A stretch of 64,000 nt of DNA from Chloroflexota bacterium (GTDB lineage Bacteria; Chloroflexota; Anaerolineae; Anaerolineales; UBA4823). The DNA is taken from contig JAJUJL010000014.1 in NCBI GenBank assembly GCA_029265355.1, positions 62,001-126,000 on the forward strand, in the 5' to 3' direction. Below are positions 53,289 through 62,316 of this stretch, one piece after another. Position numbers and translations under genes: made by a program. A model generated the notes under the pieces. That model was not told the origin of the DNA. It worked only from the letters and a program-made list of their open reading frames with translations, and searched no databases. Each line of letters begins with the position of its first letter. Position 1 is the stretch's first letter.

Positions 53289-54491
53289 CTAGAAATTGGG
53301 AAAACGCCTCAAGTAATCGCTGCACGCCGCCTGGTGACCGACATCGTGCTGCGCCTGCTCGGACAGGTACCACTTGTGCTCCAAGAGCTGGCAGTACAGC
53401 TCAGCGGTATCCAGGTCGGGCCGTTCCAGCGGCTTGAGCAGCGCCAGGGTTGGCTGATAGATGTTCTGCAACCAATGGTGGGCGGCTACGCTGAGCGGCA
53501 TGCTGCGATTATTCACTTTCGACAGCGTGGCTTTGATCTCGAAAATCTCGTTCATCATTTTGCGCGCCTGCCGTTCACCAGCTTCGATGCCGGTCAACGA
53601 TTGCAACTGGTCGCGGTGGAAGTTCTGGTCGGTGACCATCACGCGCAGGCGCAATTGGTCACCTGCGCCGGTTGTGAACAGCTCCACGTCGCCGACGGAA
53701 AAACCCAGGTCGTTCAAGGCGCGGATGCGCTCCTGGATGCGATAATGTTCATTGGGATGGATAACCTGCTCCTGGGTGATTTCTTCCCACAGGCGCTGGT
53801 AACGCAGGCGCAGGTACGCGCCGGCGGCGGTCAGGTAGATCTGGTTGGGCAGGTAAATCTCCGCCCCCAGGTCTGCCAGGTCGCCATTGATGTTTTCTTC
53901 CATGATCACCAGGTCCTGGTGACGCAGGGTCGGGGGGATATCCTCGGGGGAGTGGATTTCCACCGTTTCAGCATCCACGAGGTAAGCGCGCAGCGCGCCA
54001 GCGTCGCGTTTGAACAGCGTGTTGGAAAGCGAGCAATCGCCCCAATAGACGCCGGCCAGGTGAAGCTGCACCATCAGCCCTGCAATCGCATCCAGCAGGT
54101 GAGCCCGGTAACTGATCATGCGGTCGCCGGTGAACAGAGCCAGGAAAGGCAGGGAGTAGTCCAGGTAGCGGGTGATCAAGACACTGGCGGGACCGAAGCG
54201 CGTTTTGGTGCGCGCATAGCCGATCGGCTGGACACAGGGCAGGCGCTGGTTCTCCATCTTGAGCAGCGCCTGGTATTCACGCTGGGCGGCGCCGTTAGGC
54301 AGCTCTTTCAGGGCGAAAAGCTGGTCGCTCACATTGACAAAAATGACCGGATGGCGGGAATTCCCGGCTGGCAGCTCTTCGAGCAGCACGCCTTCCGCCT
54401 GCCATGTTTTGAGGGGCAGATGCCAGGGGAAACTCAAAAAATCGGGATTCCCCGGGCGGACAGTAATTTCCACTAATGAGGGAGCCTGCAC
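53289..54491 (-). CDS. DUF4032 kinase-like protein
   Basis: This 400-residue protein resembles the DUF4032/lipopolysaccharide-kinase-like group. It shows a degenerate kinase fold: a nucleotide-lobe lysine in DQLFALKELPNGAAQREYQAL, a catalytic-loop-like HLAGVYWGDCSLSNTLFK (D and N spaced as in HxDxxxxN) and AYLVDAETVE in place of the DFG-type aspartate. The C-terminal half is helical and of unknown role. The GTG start is preceded by AGGAG. It lies between the ABC exporter genes and the giant sensor kinase. A phosphotransferase acting on a sugar or lipid is possible but unproven. Confidence 0.8.
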   Translation of the reverse strand: MQAPSLVEITVRPGNPDFLSFPWHLPLKTWQAEGVLLEELPAGNSRHPVIFVNVSDQLFALKELPNGAAQREYQALLKMENQRLPCVQPIGYARTKTRFGPASVLITRYLDYSLPFLALFTGDRMISYRAHLLDAIAGLMVQLHLAGVYWGDCSLSNTLFKRDAGALRAYLVDAETVEIHSPEDIPPTLRHQDLVIMEENINGDLADLGAEIYLPNQIYLTAAGAYLRLRYQRLWEEITQEQVIHPNEHYRIQERIRALNDLGFSVGDVELFTTGAGDQLRLRVMVTDQNFHRDQLQSLTGIEAGERQARKMMNEIFEIKATLSKVNNRSMPLSVAAHHWLQNIYQPTLALLKPLERPDLDTAELYCQLLEHKWYLSEQAQHDVGHQAACSDYLRRFPNF

Positions 54492-54524
54492 GGTGCACTC
54501 CTGAACAATACGATCGAGCCAGTC

Positions 54525-56360
54525 TTATGGAGCCTGCGCCAGGCGGCGGGCGTTTTCGATATACGCCAGGCTCTGGTGGCGGAAATAAGTGTTGTACAGG
54601 CTGGCGTAGTGTCCCGCTTGCGCCAGGAGCTGGTCGTGGTTGCCTTCCTCGATGATGCGCCCGCCTTCCAGGACGATGATGCGATCGGCGCGGCGCACGG
54701 TGGAGAGGCGGTGGGCGATCAGGATGCTGGTGGTGTTCGCCAGGATCAGATCCAGCGCCTGCTGAATCTGCCATTCGGTGAAGGGATCGATGCTGGCGGT
54801 GGCTTCATCCAGGATGAAGATGGCTGGCTCCTGCACCAGGACGCGCATCAGCGAGATGAGCTGGCGCTGCCCCATGGATAGGCGCGACCCACGTTCGCCC
54901 ACCTCCGTGTACAAGCCATCTGGCAAGGTCTCGAGCCATTCGCCATCGCCGATGCGGCGCGCCAGCCGTTCGATTGCGCTGGGATCGGCGGCGTGCGAGC
55001 AGGCGTAGCAGATGTTTTCCAGCACGGTGCCAGAAAACAAAAACGGCGCTTGCGAAACAATGCCCAGGTGCGTGCGGTAATCGGCCAGGTTCAGTGAGCG
55101 GATGTCGCGCCCATCCACCAGGATGCGCCCGCGTTGGAATTCGTAGAAGCGGGCGATCAGCTTGGCTATGGAAGACTTGCCGGCGCCGGTGTGTCCCACC
55201 AGGGCGATGGTCTCACCCGGGCGGATGTGCAGGCTGAAATCCTGCAGGACAGCTTCGTTGGGAGAATACTGGAACCAGACGTGCTCGAAACGGATCTCGC
55301 CGCGCAGGCGTTCGCCCGGCGAGGCGACGACAGGCTCGGAGCCGGTTTGGATGACCGCTGACTCGGCGTCGATCAGGGCAAAAACTCGCTCGGCGGCGGA
55401 AAGACCGGCCTGCACCTGCGCCCAAAAGGCTGACAGGTTGAGCACCGGGAAGAAGAAGCGATCCAGGCTTTGCAGGAATAGATACCAGGCGCCCACCGAG
55501 ACGGCGCCGGCGGCGGCGCTCATCCCGCCGACGTACACCAGCATGGCCATGGCGGCGCCGCCCAGGGCATTCAATGTGGGAAAGACCAGGGAAAGCACAA
55601 AGCCGCGGCGCACATTCACCTGGTAGGATTGCTGGTTGGCGCTGTCGAACTCAGCAAAGATCGACTGCTCCTGGCGAAAATTCTTGGCAACGCTGATGCC
55701 GCTCACGGTTTCCTTTATCGCTGCATTGACATTGGCCATGGCGCGCATGCCCAGCCGGGTCACCACGCGCGCCAGGTTGCGGAAGCCGACCGCCACCAGG
55801 AATAATATCGGCAGGATGCCAATCAGGTAAAGCGACAGGCGCCAATCAATATTGAAAAGCACCACGCCCAGGATGAGAGCCTGGACGAACTGCGAGACCA
55901 GGTCGGTGACCAGCAAAATGACCTGCCCAAAATCCTGCGTGTCGGAGGTGATGCGCGAAACGATGCGCCCAGAAGCGTATTCATCGTGAAAGGACAGGTC
56001 GTGCTCCGCAGTGGCAGCGAAAGCCTGGTTGCGCAGGGCGAGCACCACATCGCCGACCACGCGCACGGTCAGCCGCCGGCGCAGCCAGTTGCCAAACCAG
56101 TTGAACAGGCCCAGGGCCAGGATCGCCCCGCCGTACAGTGCAATGGTCGCCAGGCTCGGGTTGAGGCGCACCACGTCCACTCCGCGCGACACGATCCACG
56201 GCGAGGCTGCGCCTGACACAGACAGCGCCAGCAGGAACAGGCTGATCCATGCCAGTTTGCCTGCGTGCGGGCGAAAGTAACTGGCCATGCGCCGCACCAG
56301 CTCACGGTCGGTGTACTGGCGGTCGTAGCCTTCGGTTTCCAGGTTGCTGAAAAAGCTCAT
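54525..56360 (-). CDS. ABC exporter half-transporter, canonical ATPase
   Basis: This 611-residue half-transporter has six membrane helices (about 35-330) and an ATPase domain. It has Walker A GHTGAGKSSIAK (about 388), signature LSMGQRQ (about 493, with Met in place of the usual Gly) and Walker B IFILDEATASID with the catalytic glutamate (about 513). The fusion and neighbour gene indicate a heterodimeric exporter of lipid, drug or peptide. The ATG follows GAGGGAGCAGC. It is 31 bases after its partner gene in transcription order. Confidence 0.94.
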   Translation of the reverse strand: MSFFSNLETEGYDRQYTDRELVRRMASYFRPHAGKLAWISLFLLALSVSGAASPWIVSRGVDVVRLNPSLATIALYGGAILALGLFNWFGNWLRRRLTVRVVGDVVLALRNQAFAATAEHDLSFHDEYASGRIVSRITSDTQDFGQVILLVTDLVSQFVQALILGVVLFNIDWRLSLYLIGILPILFLVAVGFRNLARVVTRLGMRAMANVNAAIKETVSGISVAKNFRQEQSIFAEFDSANQQSYQVNVRRGFVLSLVFPTLNALGGAAMAMLVYVGGMSAAAGAVSVGAWYLFLQSLDRFFFPVLNLSAFWAQVQAGLSAAERVFALIDAESAVIQTGSEPVVASPGERLRGEIRFEHVWFQYSPNEAVLQDFSLHIRPGETIALVGHTGAGKSSIAKLIARFYEFQRGRILVDGRDIRSLNLADYRTHLGIVSQAPFLFSGTVLENICYACSHAADPSAIERLARRIGDGEWLETLPDGLYTEVGERGSRLSMGQRQLISLMRVLVQEPAIFILDEATASIDPFTEWQIQQALDLILANTTSILIAHRLSTVRRADRIIVLEGGRIIEEGNHDQLLAQAGHYASLYNTYFRHQSLAYIENARRLAQAP

Positions 56361-56391
56361 GCTGCTCCCTCGCAGGCTTTAGGACCTGCGG

Positions 56392-58155
56392 CTACTCGCT
56401 GAAGATGCGCCGGTAGGCTTCCGAGGTAGCCATCAACTCGTCATGCGTGCCCACCGCGGCGATGCGCCCCTTGCGCAGCACCACGATCAGGTCCGCCCAG
56501 CGGATCTGCGACAGGCGGTGGGTGATAATCAGCGTCGTGCGTCCCTGCGCCGCGGCGTAGATGGCGCGCTGGATGCGGTCCTCGGTGGCGGAGTCGATGG
56601 CGCTGGTCGAGTCATCCAGGATCAGGATGCGCGGATCGGTCAGGAAGGCGCGCGCCAGCGCCAGGCGCTGGCGCTGCCCGCCGGAGAGGGTCACACCGCG
56701 CTCGCCGATGACTGTGTCGTATTTTTCGCTGAAAGCGTTGATGAAATCATCCGCCTGGGCTGCCTGGGCCGCCTGCCGGATAGCTTCCGGCGAGGCGTCT
56801 GGCTGCCCGAAGGCGATGTTCTCCGAGATCTTGCGTGAGAACAGGAAGATGTCCTGTTCGATCATGGAGACGTTGCGCCGCAGCGCCTCCAGGTTCCAGT
56901 CGCGCACATCCACGCCATCCACCAGCACCTGCCCCTGGGTGGCGTCGTAAGTGCGATTGACCAGCTTGACCAGGGTGGTCTTGCCAGCGCCGGTTTGCCC
57001 AACGATGGCCACCGTCTGCCCGGCCTCCACTTTAAATGAAATATCTTGCAAGGCAGGGTCAGCGCCGGGGTAAGCAAAACTGACGTTGCGAAATTCGATC
57101 TCGCCTTTCAGCGGACCCTTGTAGCCTTGCAAGTTTTGATCCAGGTTGTTTTCGCGGTTGATCAATTCCAGGATGCGCCTGGCGCTCGCCAGCCCCAGCG
57201 ATACCTGGGAGTAAGAAAACAAAGAGACAAAAGTGGGAAAGCCGAAGAGCTGGATCAGCCCCATGTAGCCCACCACCTGGCCGACATCCAGCAGCCCCTG
57301 GCGAAAGAGCAGCAGGGCGTGCAGGAAGGCTCCACCCTCCGCCAGGCCGAGCAGGAGCAGCGGCAGGAAGCGCGCCTCGATATCGCCCTGCTTCACCTGC
57401 CAGTTGCGGTACATGCGGGCGTTGGTGCCAAAGCGCGCCACCTCGCTTTGCTCCTGGGCCATGCCCTTGACCGTTTCGATGCCGTCGATGGCCTCCGCCA
57501 GGCGGGAGTTCAACCGCCCGAAAGCCTCGCGCACGCGGTTGGTGATCGGGCGTAACTCGGCCAGGTACTGCCACAGCGCCAGGATATAGCCGATCAAGAA
57601 CAGCACCGGCACCAGCGCCAGCGCCGGGTGGTAGCGGGGCGCGAACAGGATCGGCATGAGCAAGAAGTTGGCTGAACCGATCACCAGGTTGATGCCCGGG
57701 CTGAACATGAAATTGATCTCGCGCACGTCATTGGTGGCGCGCGCCATGGTATCGCCGACCGGCTGCAGAGAGTGGAAGGTCATGCTCTTGCCCAGCAGGC
57801 TGGTGTACAGCTCGGCGCGGATGTCGCGCTCGATGCGCTGCCCGATCAGCTCGGCGCCGAAGTTGCGCCCCAGTTGCAGCACCGCGCGCACCACTTGCGA
57901 GACCACGATCAGCAGGGCAAAGCGTCCCAGCAGATGGGTCTGCGGTGGGGAAGCCACGACGGCGTTGAAGGCCTGCCCGATGAGCACCGGCACCACGGCC
58001 GCCAGCATGGCGTTGCCCACGGCGCCGATCAGCATGATGACGCCCAGGTACCACTGGCGGCTGAAATGGGAGAGTATCCAGCGCAGCGGGCTGCTGCGGT
58101 CGGATTGAAAGCCTTGTTGGATGGTGAATTCGGAAGGCGCGCTGGCGGCGGTCAT
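56392..58155 (-). CDS. ABC exporter half-transporter, degenerate ATPase site
   Basis: This 587-residue partner half-transporter has six membrane helices and an ATPase domain. It has Walker [13 protein letters not shown] (about 388), a canonical signature [14 protein letters not shown] (about 491) and Walker [13 protein letters not shown], in which the catalytic glutamate is replaced by aspartate. Paired with the neighbour, whose signature motif is the altered one, this gives one consensus and one degenerate ATP site, as in asymmetric heterodimeric exporters. Its ATG overlaps the stop of the Cys-rich gene in ATGA form. Confidence 0.94.
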   Translation of the reverse strand: MTAASAPSEFTIQQGFQSDRSSPLRWILSHFSRQWYLGVIMLIGAVGNAMLAAVVPVLIGQAFNAVVASPPQTHLLGRFALLIVVSQVVRAVLQLGRNFGAELIGQRIERDIRAELYTSLLGKSMTFHSLQPVGDTMARATNDVREINFMFSPGINLVIGSANFLLMPILFAPRYHPALALVPVLFLIGYILALWQYLAELRPITNRVREAFGRLNSRLAEAIDGIETVKGMAQEQSEVARFGTNARMYRNWQVKQGDIEARFLPLLLLGLAEGGAFLHALLLFRQGLLDVGQVVGYMGLIQLFGFPTFVSLFSYSQVSLGLASARRILELINRENNLDQNLQGYKGPLKGEIEFRNVSFAYPGADPALQDISFKVEAGQTVAIVGQTGAGKTTLVKLVNRTYDATQGQVLVDGVDVRDWNLEALRRNVSMIEQDIFLFSRKISENIAFGQPDASPEAIRQAAQAAQADDFINAFSEKYDTVIGERGVTLSGGQRQRLALARAFLTDPRILILDDSTSAIDSATEDRIQRAIYAAAQGRTTLIITHRLSQIRWADLIVVLRKGRIAAVGTHDELMATSEAYRRIFSE

Positions 58156-58874
58156 AGCTCGGCTTCCACGGGTTGAATCTCATCTGGAAAAGGCAACTGC
58201 GCCGCCACGGCGTACGGGCCAAACCTGGGCAGCTCGTGGGCGTTCACCGGGAGCAGCTTCCCATCGCCAGGGCTGACCAGGTACGTGGAACCGTCGCGGT
58301 GCAGCAGGGGGATTTGCTCGCCGCGCTGGCTGAATGAGCGCCGCATGCTGCTGGAGAAACGGCGGAAGTTTTCCAGCTCGCCGGGCATGCGCTGGAAGAG
58401 CAAGTCGTAAGCGTGGATGAACTGCTGGCGGTATTCTTGCGAAACCACCTGTAAATTACTGATCACCCAGCAGCGATCGGCGTATTCCCAATAGTACGAC
58501 AGCCCGGCAAATTCGCCCTGGCGGGTGATGTAGGGAAAAAACGGGAAAGAGCGGCAGGTCAATGAGCGATAGCCGCGCTGGCACAGCCTGTGCCCGAGAC
58601 ACTCGATCAGCACCTGGTGCTCGGGCGTCTGGCGGCGCAGGCGCTCGGTCTCTTCCGGCGTTGGCCCCTGCCACTCATGCCACAGGTTGGTATGGGCGTG
58701 CAAGAACTGCCATTCTTCCCGGTAGGCGCTGGGCACGGCGTGGCGCGTATCGCAGCAGAAAGGCGCGCCGCCTTCATTGTACGGGGCGCACTTCTTGCCG
58801 CAGTCCAGGGCTGTGATGGGGGCTTCGAAAAGGGAATACAACTCAGCGAATGCGCTGCTCGGCATACCGGACAT
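58152..58874 (-). CDS. Cys-rich YkgJ-like metal-binding protein
   Basis: This 240-residue soluble protein has a cysteine pattern like YkgJ/zinc-iron-chelating domain proteins: [19 protein letters not shown] near the N terminus, then [27 protein letters not shown] and DRCW. About ten cysteines could hold a metal site. The function of the family is unclear; some members sit next to modification or export genes. It heads the operon. The ATG has no ribosome site and follows TATCCT by 7 bases, suggesting a leaderless transcript. Its stop overlaps the first ABC gene, so the two are translationally coupled. Confidence 0.8.
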   Translation of the reverse strand: MSGMPSSAFAELYSLFEAPITALDCGKKCAPYNEGGAPFCCDTRHAVPSAYREEWQFLHAHTNLWHEWQGPTPEETERLRRQTPEHQVLIECLGHRLCQRGYRSLTCRSFPFFPYITRQGEFAGLSYYWEYADRCWVISNLQVVSQEYRQQFIHAYDLLFQRMPGELENFRRFSSSMRRSFSQRGEQIPLLHRDGSTYLVSPGDGKLLPVNAHELPRFGPYAVAAQLPFPDEIQPVEAEL

Positions 58875-58881
58875 GCCTGGT

Positions 58882-58887
58882 AGGATA
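58882..58887 (-). promoter_or_regulatory. Extended -10 of the Cys-rich/ABC/DUF4032/kinase operon, predicted leaderless
   Basis: On the - strand TGG-TATCCT is followed by ACCAGGC and the ATG at 58874. A -35 is not evident. Confidence 0.5.
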
Positions 58888-59111
58888 CCACAATTTGGCT
58901 GGCTGGCAGGTTACAAATCTGATGAGCCGCAAAGTGAGAGAAACAGCCTTTGAAACACGCAACTGCGAAGCCAGCGTTTTTTGCTGGCTGAAGCCATCCC
59001 CTGGCTTGCGCGAGAACGCTTCCCTCCGCAGTGTTCTGGGCAGGCTGTCGAGCAAAAAGCGTCCTCCTCACCGCGACGTTGTTAAGGCTCTGCAAGAAGT
59101 TTCCGAAGCCA

Positions 59112-59140
59112 TTGCGCACCTGGGCAAAATGTTGTATAAC
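59112..59140 (+). promoter_or_regulatory. Promoter of the SET-domain gene
   Basis: TTGCGC (59112-59117) and TATAAC (59135-59140) are 17 bases apart. The start point is near 59147, about 52 bases before the TTG start codon. The rest of the 324-base divergent gap (58875-59198) holds nothing else I can support. Confidence 0.6.
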
Positions 59141-59198
59141 TCAACACAGTTTGCAACCCGCTGCCCCTGCGCAGCCATTCCCAGGAGAAGATAATCCG

Positions 59199-59717
59199 TT
59201 GAAAGAGACTCGATCTTACTTAACTCCCAAGGCCGAGGCCAGGCCCAATCACAAAAAAGGCGGCGGGGGAGTGTACGCCACACAGCCGATCCAGCGTGGC
59301 GAATTGATCCTGTGCTGGGGCGGCGCCATCGTGACCGAAGAAGAATTGTATACCCTGACCGAGCAGCAACGCAGCCACAGCATCCAGGTGGAGGAGGGCC
59401 TCTACCAGGTGACGCTGGGCGAACCCGAGCCGGCGGATTACATCAATCATTCCTGCGATGCCAACGCAGGCTTGAGCGGGCAAATCTCCATCGTGGCGCT
59501 GCGTGACATTGCCCCCGGCGAGGAGATCTGTTTCGATTACGCCACCAGCGACGGCAGCCCCTACGACGAATTCGACTGCGCCTGCGGCGCGCCGCACTGC
59601 CGCAAGCACGTCACCGGCAACGACTGGATGCTGCCCGAGTTGTGGGAGCGCTACGCCGGGCATTTCATGCCCTACCTGCAGCGGCGAATCGATCGTCTGA
59701 AAATAAAAACCTCGTAG
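59199..59717 (+). CDS. SET-domain protein-lysine methyltransferase
   Basis: This 172-residue single SET domain has the hallmark motifs. GGGGVYATQPIQRGELI forms the first strand pair, and DYINHSCDANAG holds the pseudoknot (NHSC). RDIAPGEEICFDYATSDG contains the GEE and catalytic tyrosine region. A post-SET cysteine cluster CACGAPHCRKHV binds zinc with the NHSC cysteine. The start is the TTG at 59199 with AGGAGA upstream; no ATG is suitably placed. The substrate in bacteria is usually unknown, with a chromatin-like or ribosomal protein possible. Confidence 0.9.
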   Translation: MKETRSYLTPKAEARPNHKKGGGGVYATQPIQRGELILCWGGAIVTEEELYTLTEQQRSHSIQVEEGLYQVTLGEPEPADYINHSCDANAGLSGQISIVALRDIAPGEEICFDYATSDGSPYDEFDCACGAPHCRKHVTGNDWMLPELWERYAGHFMPYLQRRIDRLKIKTS

Positions 59718-59805
59718 AGACAGGTTTGCACCAGCAAGCCTCGCCTGTCGGGTACAGCACATCTCAGCTTTTCCGATCGGGTCTGTCAGAACAAAAACCT
59801 GCCCC

Positions 59806-60084
59806 CTACAGCACCATCACTACCTGGGGCATAGCGCCCAGGGCGGCATAAATTGCCTCGAGCTGCGGGCGGCTGTGGGCAGTGAACGAGATAGTGAGCG
59901 AGATATATTTGCCGCCTGAGCTCAGGCGGCTGCTCACGGCCGCTTCATCCACCTCCGGCGCGTGAGGATTGATCGCCGCCAACACCAGGCTCGTGAAATT
60001 GTCCTGGTTATTGCCCATCACCTTCACGGCGTAGGGCAGGGGGAATTGCATCAGATCATCGTCGAAAGCCTCGTTGCTCATCAT
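59806..60084 (-). CDS. DUF493 (YbeD-like) protein
   Basis: This 92-residue protein shows the DUF493/YbeD fold, related to the regulatory ACT-like alpha-beta sandwich: FPLPYAVKVMGNNQDNFTSLVLAAI, then SSGGKYISLTISFTAHSRPQLEAIYAALGAMPQVVMVL. In other bacteria the family is linked to lipoate metabolism and regulation by context only. It starts at tandem ATG codons that lie 6 bases after TATAAT, without a ribosome site. Confidence 0.88.
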   Translation of the reverse strand: MMSNEAFDDDLMQFPLPYAVKVMGNNQDNFTSLVLAAINPHAPEVDEAAVSSRLSSGGKYISLTISFTAHSRPQLEAIYAALGAMPQVVMVL

Positions 60085-60090
60085 GCGGGG

Positions 60091-60118
60091 ATTATACCTG
60101 CAAGCATAGCTTTCACAA
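60091..60118 (-). promoter_or_regulatory. Promoter of the DUF493 gene, predicted leaderless
   Basis: On the - strand TTGTGA (60118-60113), a 16-base spacer and TATAAT (60096-60091) are followed by CCCCGC and the ATG at 60084. Confidence 0.65.
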
Positions 60119-60136
60119 AGAGCCCAGGCAGCATTT

Positions 60137-60368
60137 GCGGGCAAAGCATCCGGCTGGAGAGCGGCGCGCGGCAGGCAGGTTGGCGAGGCCGGATGCTTTG
60201 CCCCTACGGGCTTCCAGGCAGGTTCTTGCGGCCCCGGCGCTTTTTGCTGGGTGCGGGCAAAGCATCCGGCTGGAGAGCGGCGCGCGGCTGACCGGTTGGC
60301 GAGGCCGGATGCTTTGCCCCTACGGGCTTCGATAGGCAGGTCATTGCGGCCCCGGCGCTTTTTGCCGG
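60137..60368. repeat. 116-base tandem duplication, each unit with a 16-base inverted repeat
   Basis: Two nearly identical units start at 60137 and 60253. Each contains GGGCAAAGCATCCGGC and, 33 bases later, its exact complement GCCGGATGCTTTGCCC (60139-60154 with 60188-60203 in unit 1), followed by CCTACGGGCTTC and GCGGCCCCGGCGCTTTTTGC. It occupies most of the 438-base gap between DUF493 and the UbiB-like gene. No transposase is present. Confidence 0.9.
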
Positions 60369-60507
60369 GGGAAGCAATCTCCCTTGCCAGCCGGGGGCTG
60401 TCGCGCTGAGCAGGGCGGAGAACTGCCGCACGCGCCGACATTACCTTTCTTGTAATGGCTCTGGTACCTGCAGTCCGCCAGGCTGTGTGCCAAATCACAA
60501 GCGCGGG

Positions 60508-60513
60508 TATAAT
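60508..60513 (+). promoter_or_regulatory. -10 element of the UbiB-like gene, predicted leaderless
   Basis: TATAAT ends 9 bases before the ATG at 60523. There is no ribosome site. Confidence 0.6.
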
Positions 60514-60522
60514 CCTAACGGG

Positions 60523-62211
60523 ATGATACGCCACCGCTACCGCCGCATCGTCAATTTTTTCGCACGCCTCTTGATCGGTTTTGCGTTCTGGGATTTATTC
60601 TTGCCGCGCCTGGGACTGCGGACCTGGGCGCGGCGCACGCGCTCGCAGCGCCTGCAGAGAGCGGCAGCCGCCTACCGCGCCCTGGCGGTGCAGATGGGCG
60701 GCGTGCTGATCAAGGTGGGGCAGTTCCTATCTGCAAGGGTGGACGTGCTGCCGCGCGAGGTCACCGACGAGCTGGCCGGCCTGCAGGACGAGGTGCCGCC
60801 CGAGCGCTTCGAAGACATCCGCCGGGTGGTGGAAGCCGAATTTGGGCAGCCGTTGGCGCAGAAGTTCGCCAACTTCGATCCTGAGCCGCTGGCAGCCGCC
60901 TCGTTGGGGCAGGTGCACCGGGCGGCGCTGCCGGATGGCGCGGATGCCTCGCCGGAAACGCACAGCGTGGTGGTCAAAGTGCAGCGCCCGGATATCGAGC
61001 TGCTGATCGCCACCGACCTGGCGGCGCTGGACACCGTCGGTGGCTGGCTGCAGCGCTACCGCCCGATCAGCCGGCGCGCCGATGTGCCCGCACTGCTCCA
61101 GGAATTCACCAAAGTCCTCTACGAAGAGATCGACTACGAGGCCGAAGGGCGCAACGCTGAGACCTTTGCCGCCAATTTCAAGGATGATCCCAAGGTGCGC
61201 GTGCCGGGCGTGATCTGGTCGCACACCAGCAAGAGGGTGCTCACACTGCAGAATGTGCTGGGCATCAAGATCACCGATTACGAGGCCATCACCGTTGCCG
61301 GCATCGACCGCGCCGAGGTGGCGTCGCGCCTGTTGGACACCTACCTGCAGCAGATCTTCGAGGATGGCTTCTTCCACGCCGACCCACACCCCGGCAACCT
61401 GTTCGTCCAACCCCTGGAGCCAGCGCAGGCTGTGGATGGGCAGCCCGCCGGCAAGCGTCCCTGGCAGCTCACCTTTGTCGATTTTGGCATGGTCGGGCGC
61501 GTCCCGCCGCACACCAAGGACGGCCTGCGCGAGTTGCTGATCGGCGTGGGCACCCAGGACGCCGCCCGCGTGGTGCGCGCCTACCAGACGCTGGGCGTGC
61601 TCTTACCCAGCGCTGACCTGGCGCTGATCGAGAAAGCCGGCAGTCGCGTGTTCGAGCGCTTCTGGGGCAAGAACATGACCGAGCTGACCCACATCGATCC
61701 GGCGGAGATCCGCCAGTTCACCCGCGAATTTCGCGAGCTGATCTTCAGCCTGCCTTTCCAGGTGCCGCAGGACTTTATCTTCCTGGCGCGGGCGGTGGGC
61801 ATCCTCTCTGGCATGTGCACGGGCCTGGATCGCAATTTCAATGTTTGGGAGCATCTGGAGCCTTACGCCCGCAAGCTGATGGCGGAAGAAGCCCAGGCCA
61901 ACCGCGAGTTTTGGTTCGAGGAGATCAAGAACCTGGCGCGCGCCGTGCTGGCGGGACCGCTCAAGCTGGAGGCAGCCCTGGGCAAGCTGGAGCGCGGCGA
62001 GATCGCCGTGCGCACGCCGGAGGTCGCCCGCCAGACCGAGCGTCTGGAAGGCGCGCTGCGCCAGGTGGCTGCCAGCGTGATCTTTGCCGCCCTGCTGCTG
62101 GGCAGCGTGCTGCTGTACACAGCCGGTGAGGCAACATTTGCCGCCGCGCTGCTGGGCGGGGCGGGTCTCAGCCTGCTGTGGCTGCTGCTGGCGGGGCGGC
62201 GCAGGTCATAA
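60523..62211 (+). CDS. ABC1/UbiB-family atypical kinase
   Basis: This 562-residue protein belongs to the ABC1/ADCK/UbiB family, atypical kinases or ATPases linked to isoprenoid quinone lipids. Diagnostic motifs: KxGQ in VLIKVGQFLSARVDVLP (about 62-78), the alanine-rich loop AAASLGQVHRA, the lysine in VVVKVQRP, DGFFHADPHPGNLFVQ in the catalytic loop and FVDFGMVGR at the metal site. Two membrane helices end the protein (about 510-560). The ATG at 60523 is chosen because it lies 9 bases after TATAAT; an upstream in-frame GTG overlaps that element. The link to quinones fits a respiring cell. Confidence 0.93.
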   Translation: MIRHRYRRIVNFFARLLIGFAFWDLFLPRLGLRTWARRTRSQRLQRAAAAYRALAVQMGGVLIKVGQFLSARVDVLPREVTDELAGLQDEVPPERFEDIRRVVEAEFGQPLAQKFANFDPEPLAAASLGQVHRAALPDGADASPETHSVVVKVQRPDIELLIATDLAALDTVGGWLQRYRPISRRADVPALLQEFTKVLYEEIDYEAEGRNAETFAANFKDDPKVRVPGVIWSHTSKRVLTLQNVLGIKITDYEAITVAGIDRAEVASRLLDTYLQQIFEDGFFHADPHPGNLFVQPLEPAQAVDGQPAGKRPWQLTFVDFGMVGRVPPHTKDGLRELLIGVGTQDAARVVRAYQTLGVLLPSADLALIEKAGSRVFERFWGKNMTELTHIDPAEIRQFTREFRELIFSLPFQVPQDFIFLARAVGILSGMCTGLDRNFNVWEHLEPYARKLMAEEAQANREFWFEEIKNLARAVLAGPLKLEAALGKLERGEIAVRTPEVARQTERLEGALRQVAASVIFAALLLGSVLLYTAGEATFAAALLGGAGLSLLWLLLAGRRRS

Positions 62212-62217
62212 AAGATG

Positions 62218-62310
62218 TCACCCTCAGGGGGCAGCGAAGCTATGCTTCTCGCCACAACCGAAGGGTCTGCCCGGCCTGAAAGTAAGATTCTTCGCTGCGC
62301 TCCTTCGCGA
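62218..62310. repeat. Dispersed-repeat module with TCACCCT...AAGGGTCT and TTCTTCGCTGCGCTCC
   Basis: This module after the UbiB-like gene has the layout of a common intergenic palindromic repeat: TGTCACCCTCAGG, GCAGCGAAGC, CCGAAGGGTCTGC and AGATTCTTCGCTGCGCTCC. It directly abuts a second repeat module. No gene is seen. Confidence 0.55.
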
Positions 62311-62316
62311 CCATTA

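Noticed and set aside
53286-54476. A + strand frame opposite the DUF4032 gene
   Set aside because: It mirrors the real gene almost exactly, has no ribosome site, and its translation has no recognisable domain.
60137-60368. Possible CRISPR array
   Set aside because: There are just two 116-base units with no short direct repeats separated by unique spacers, and no cas gene in the window.
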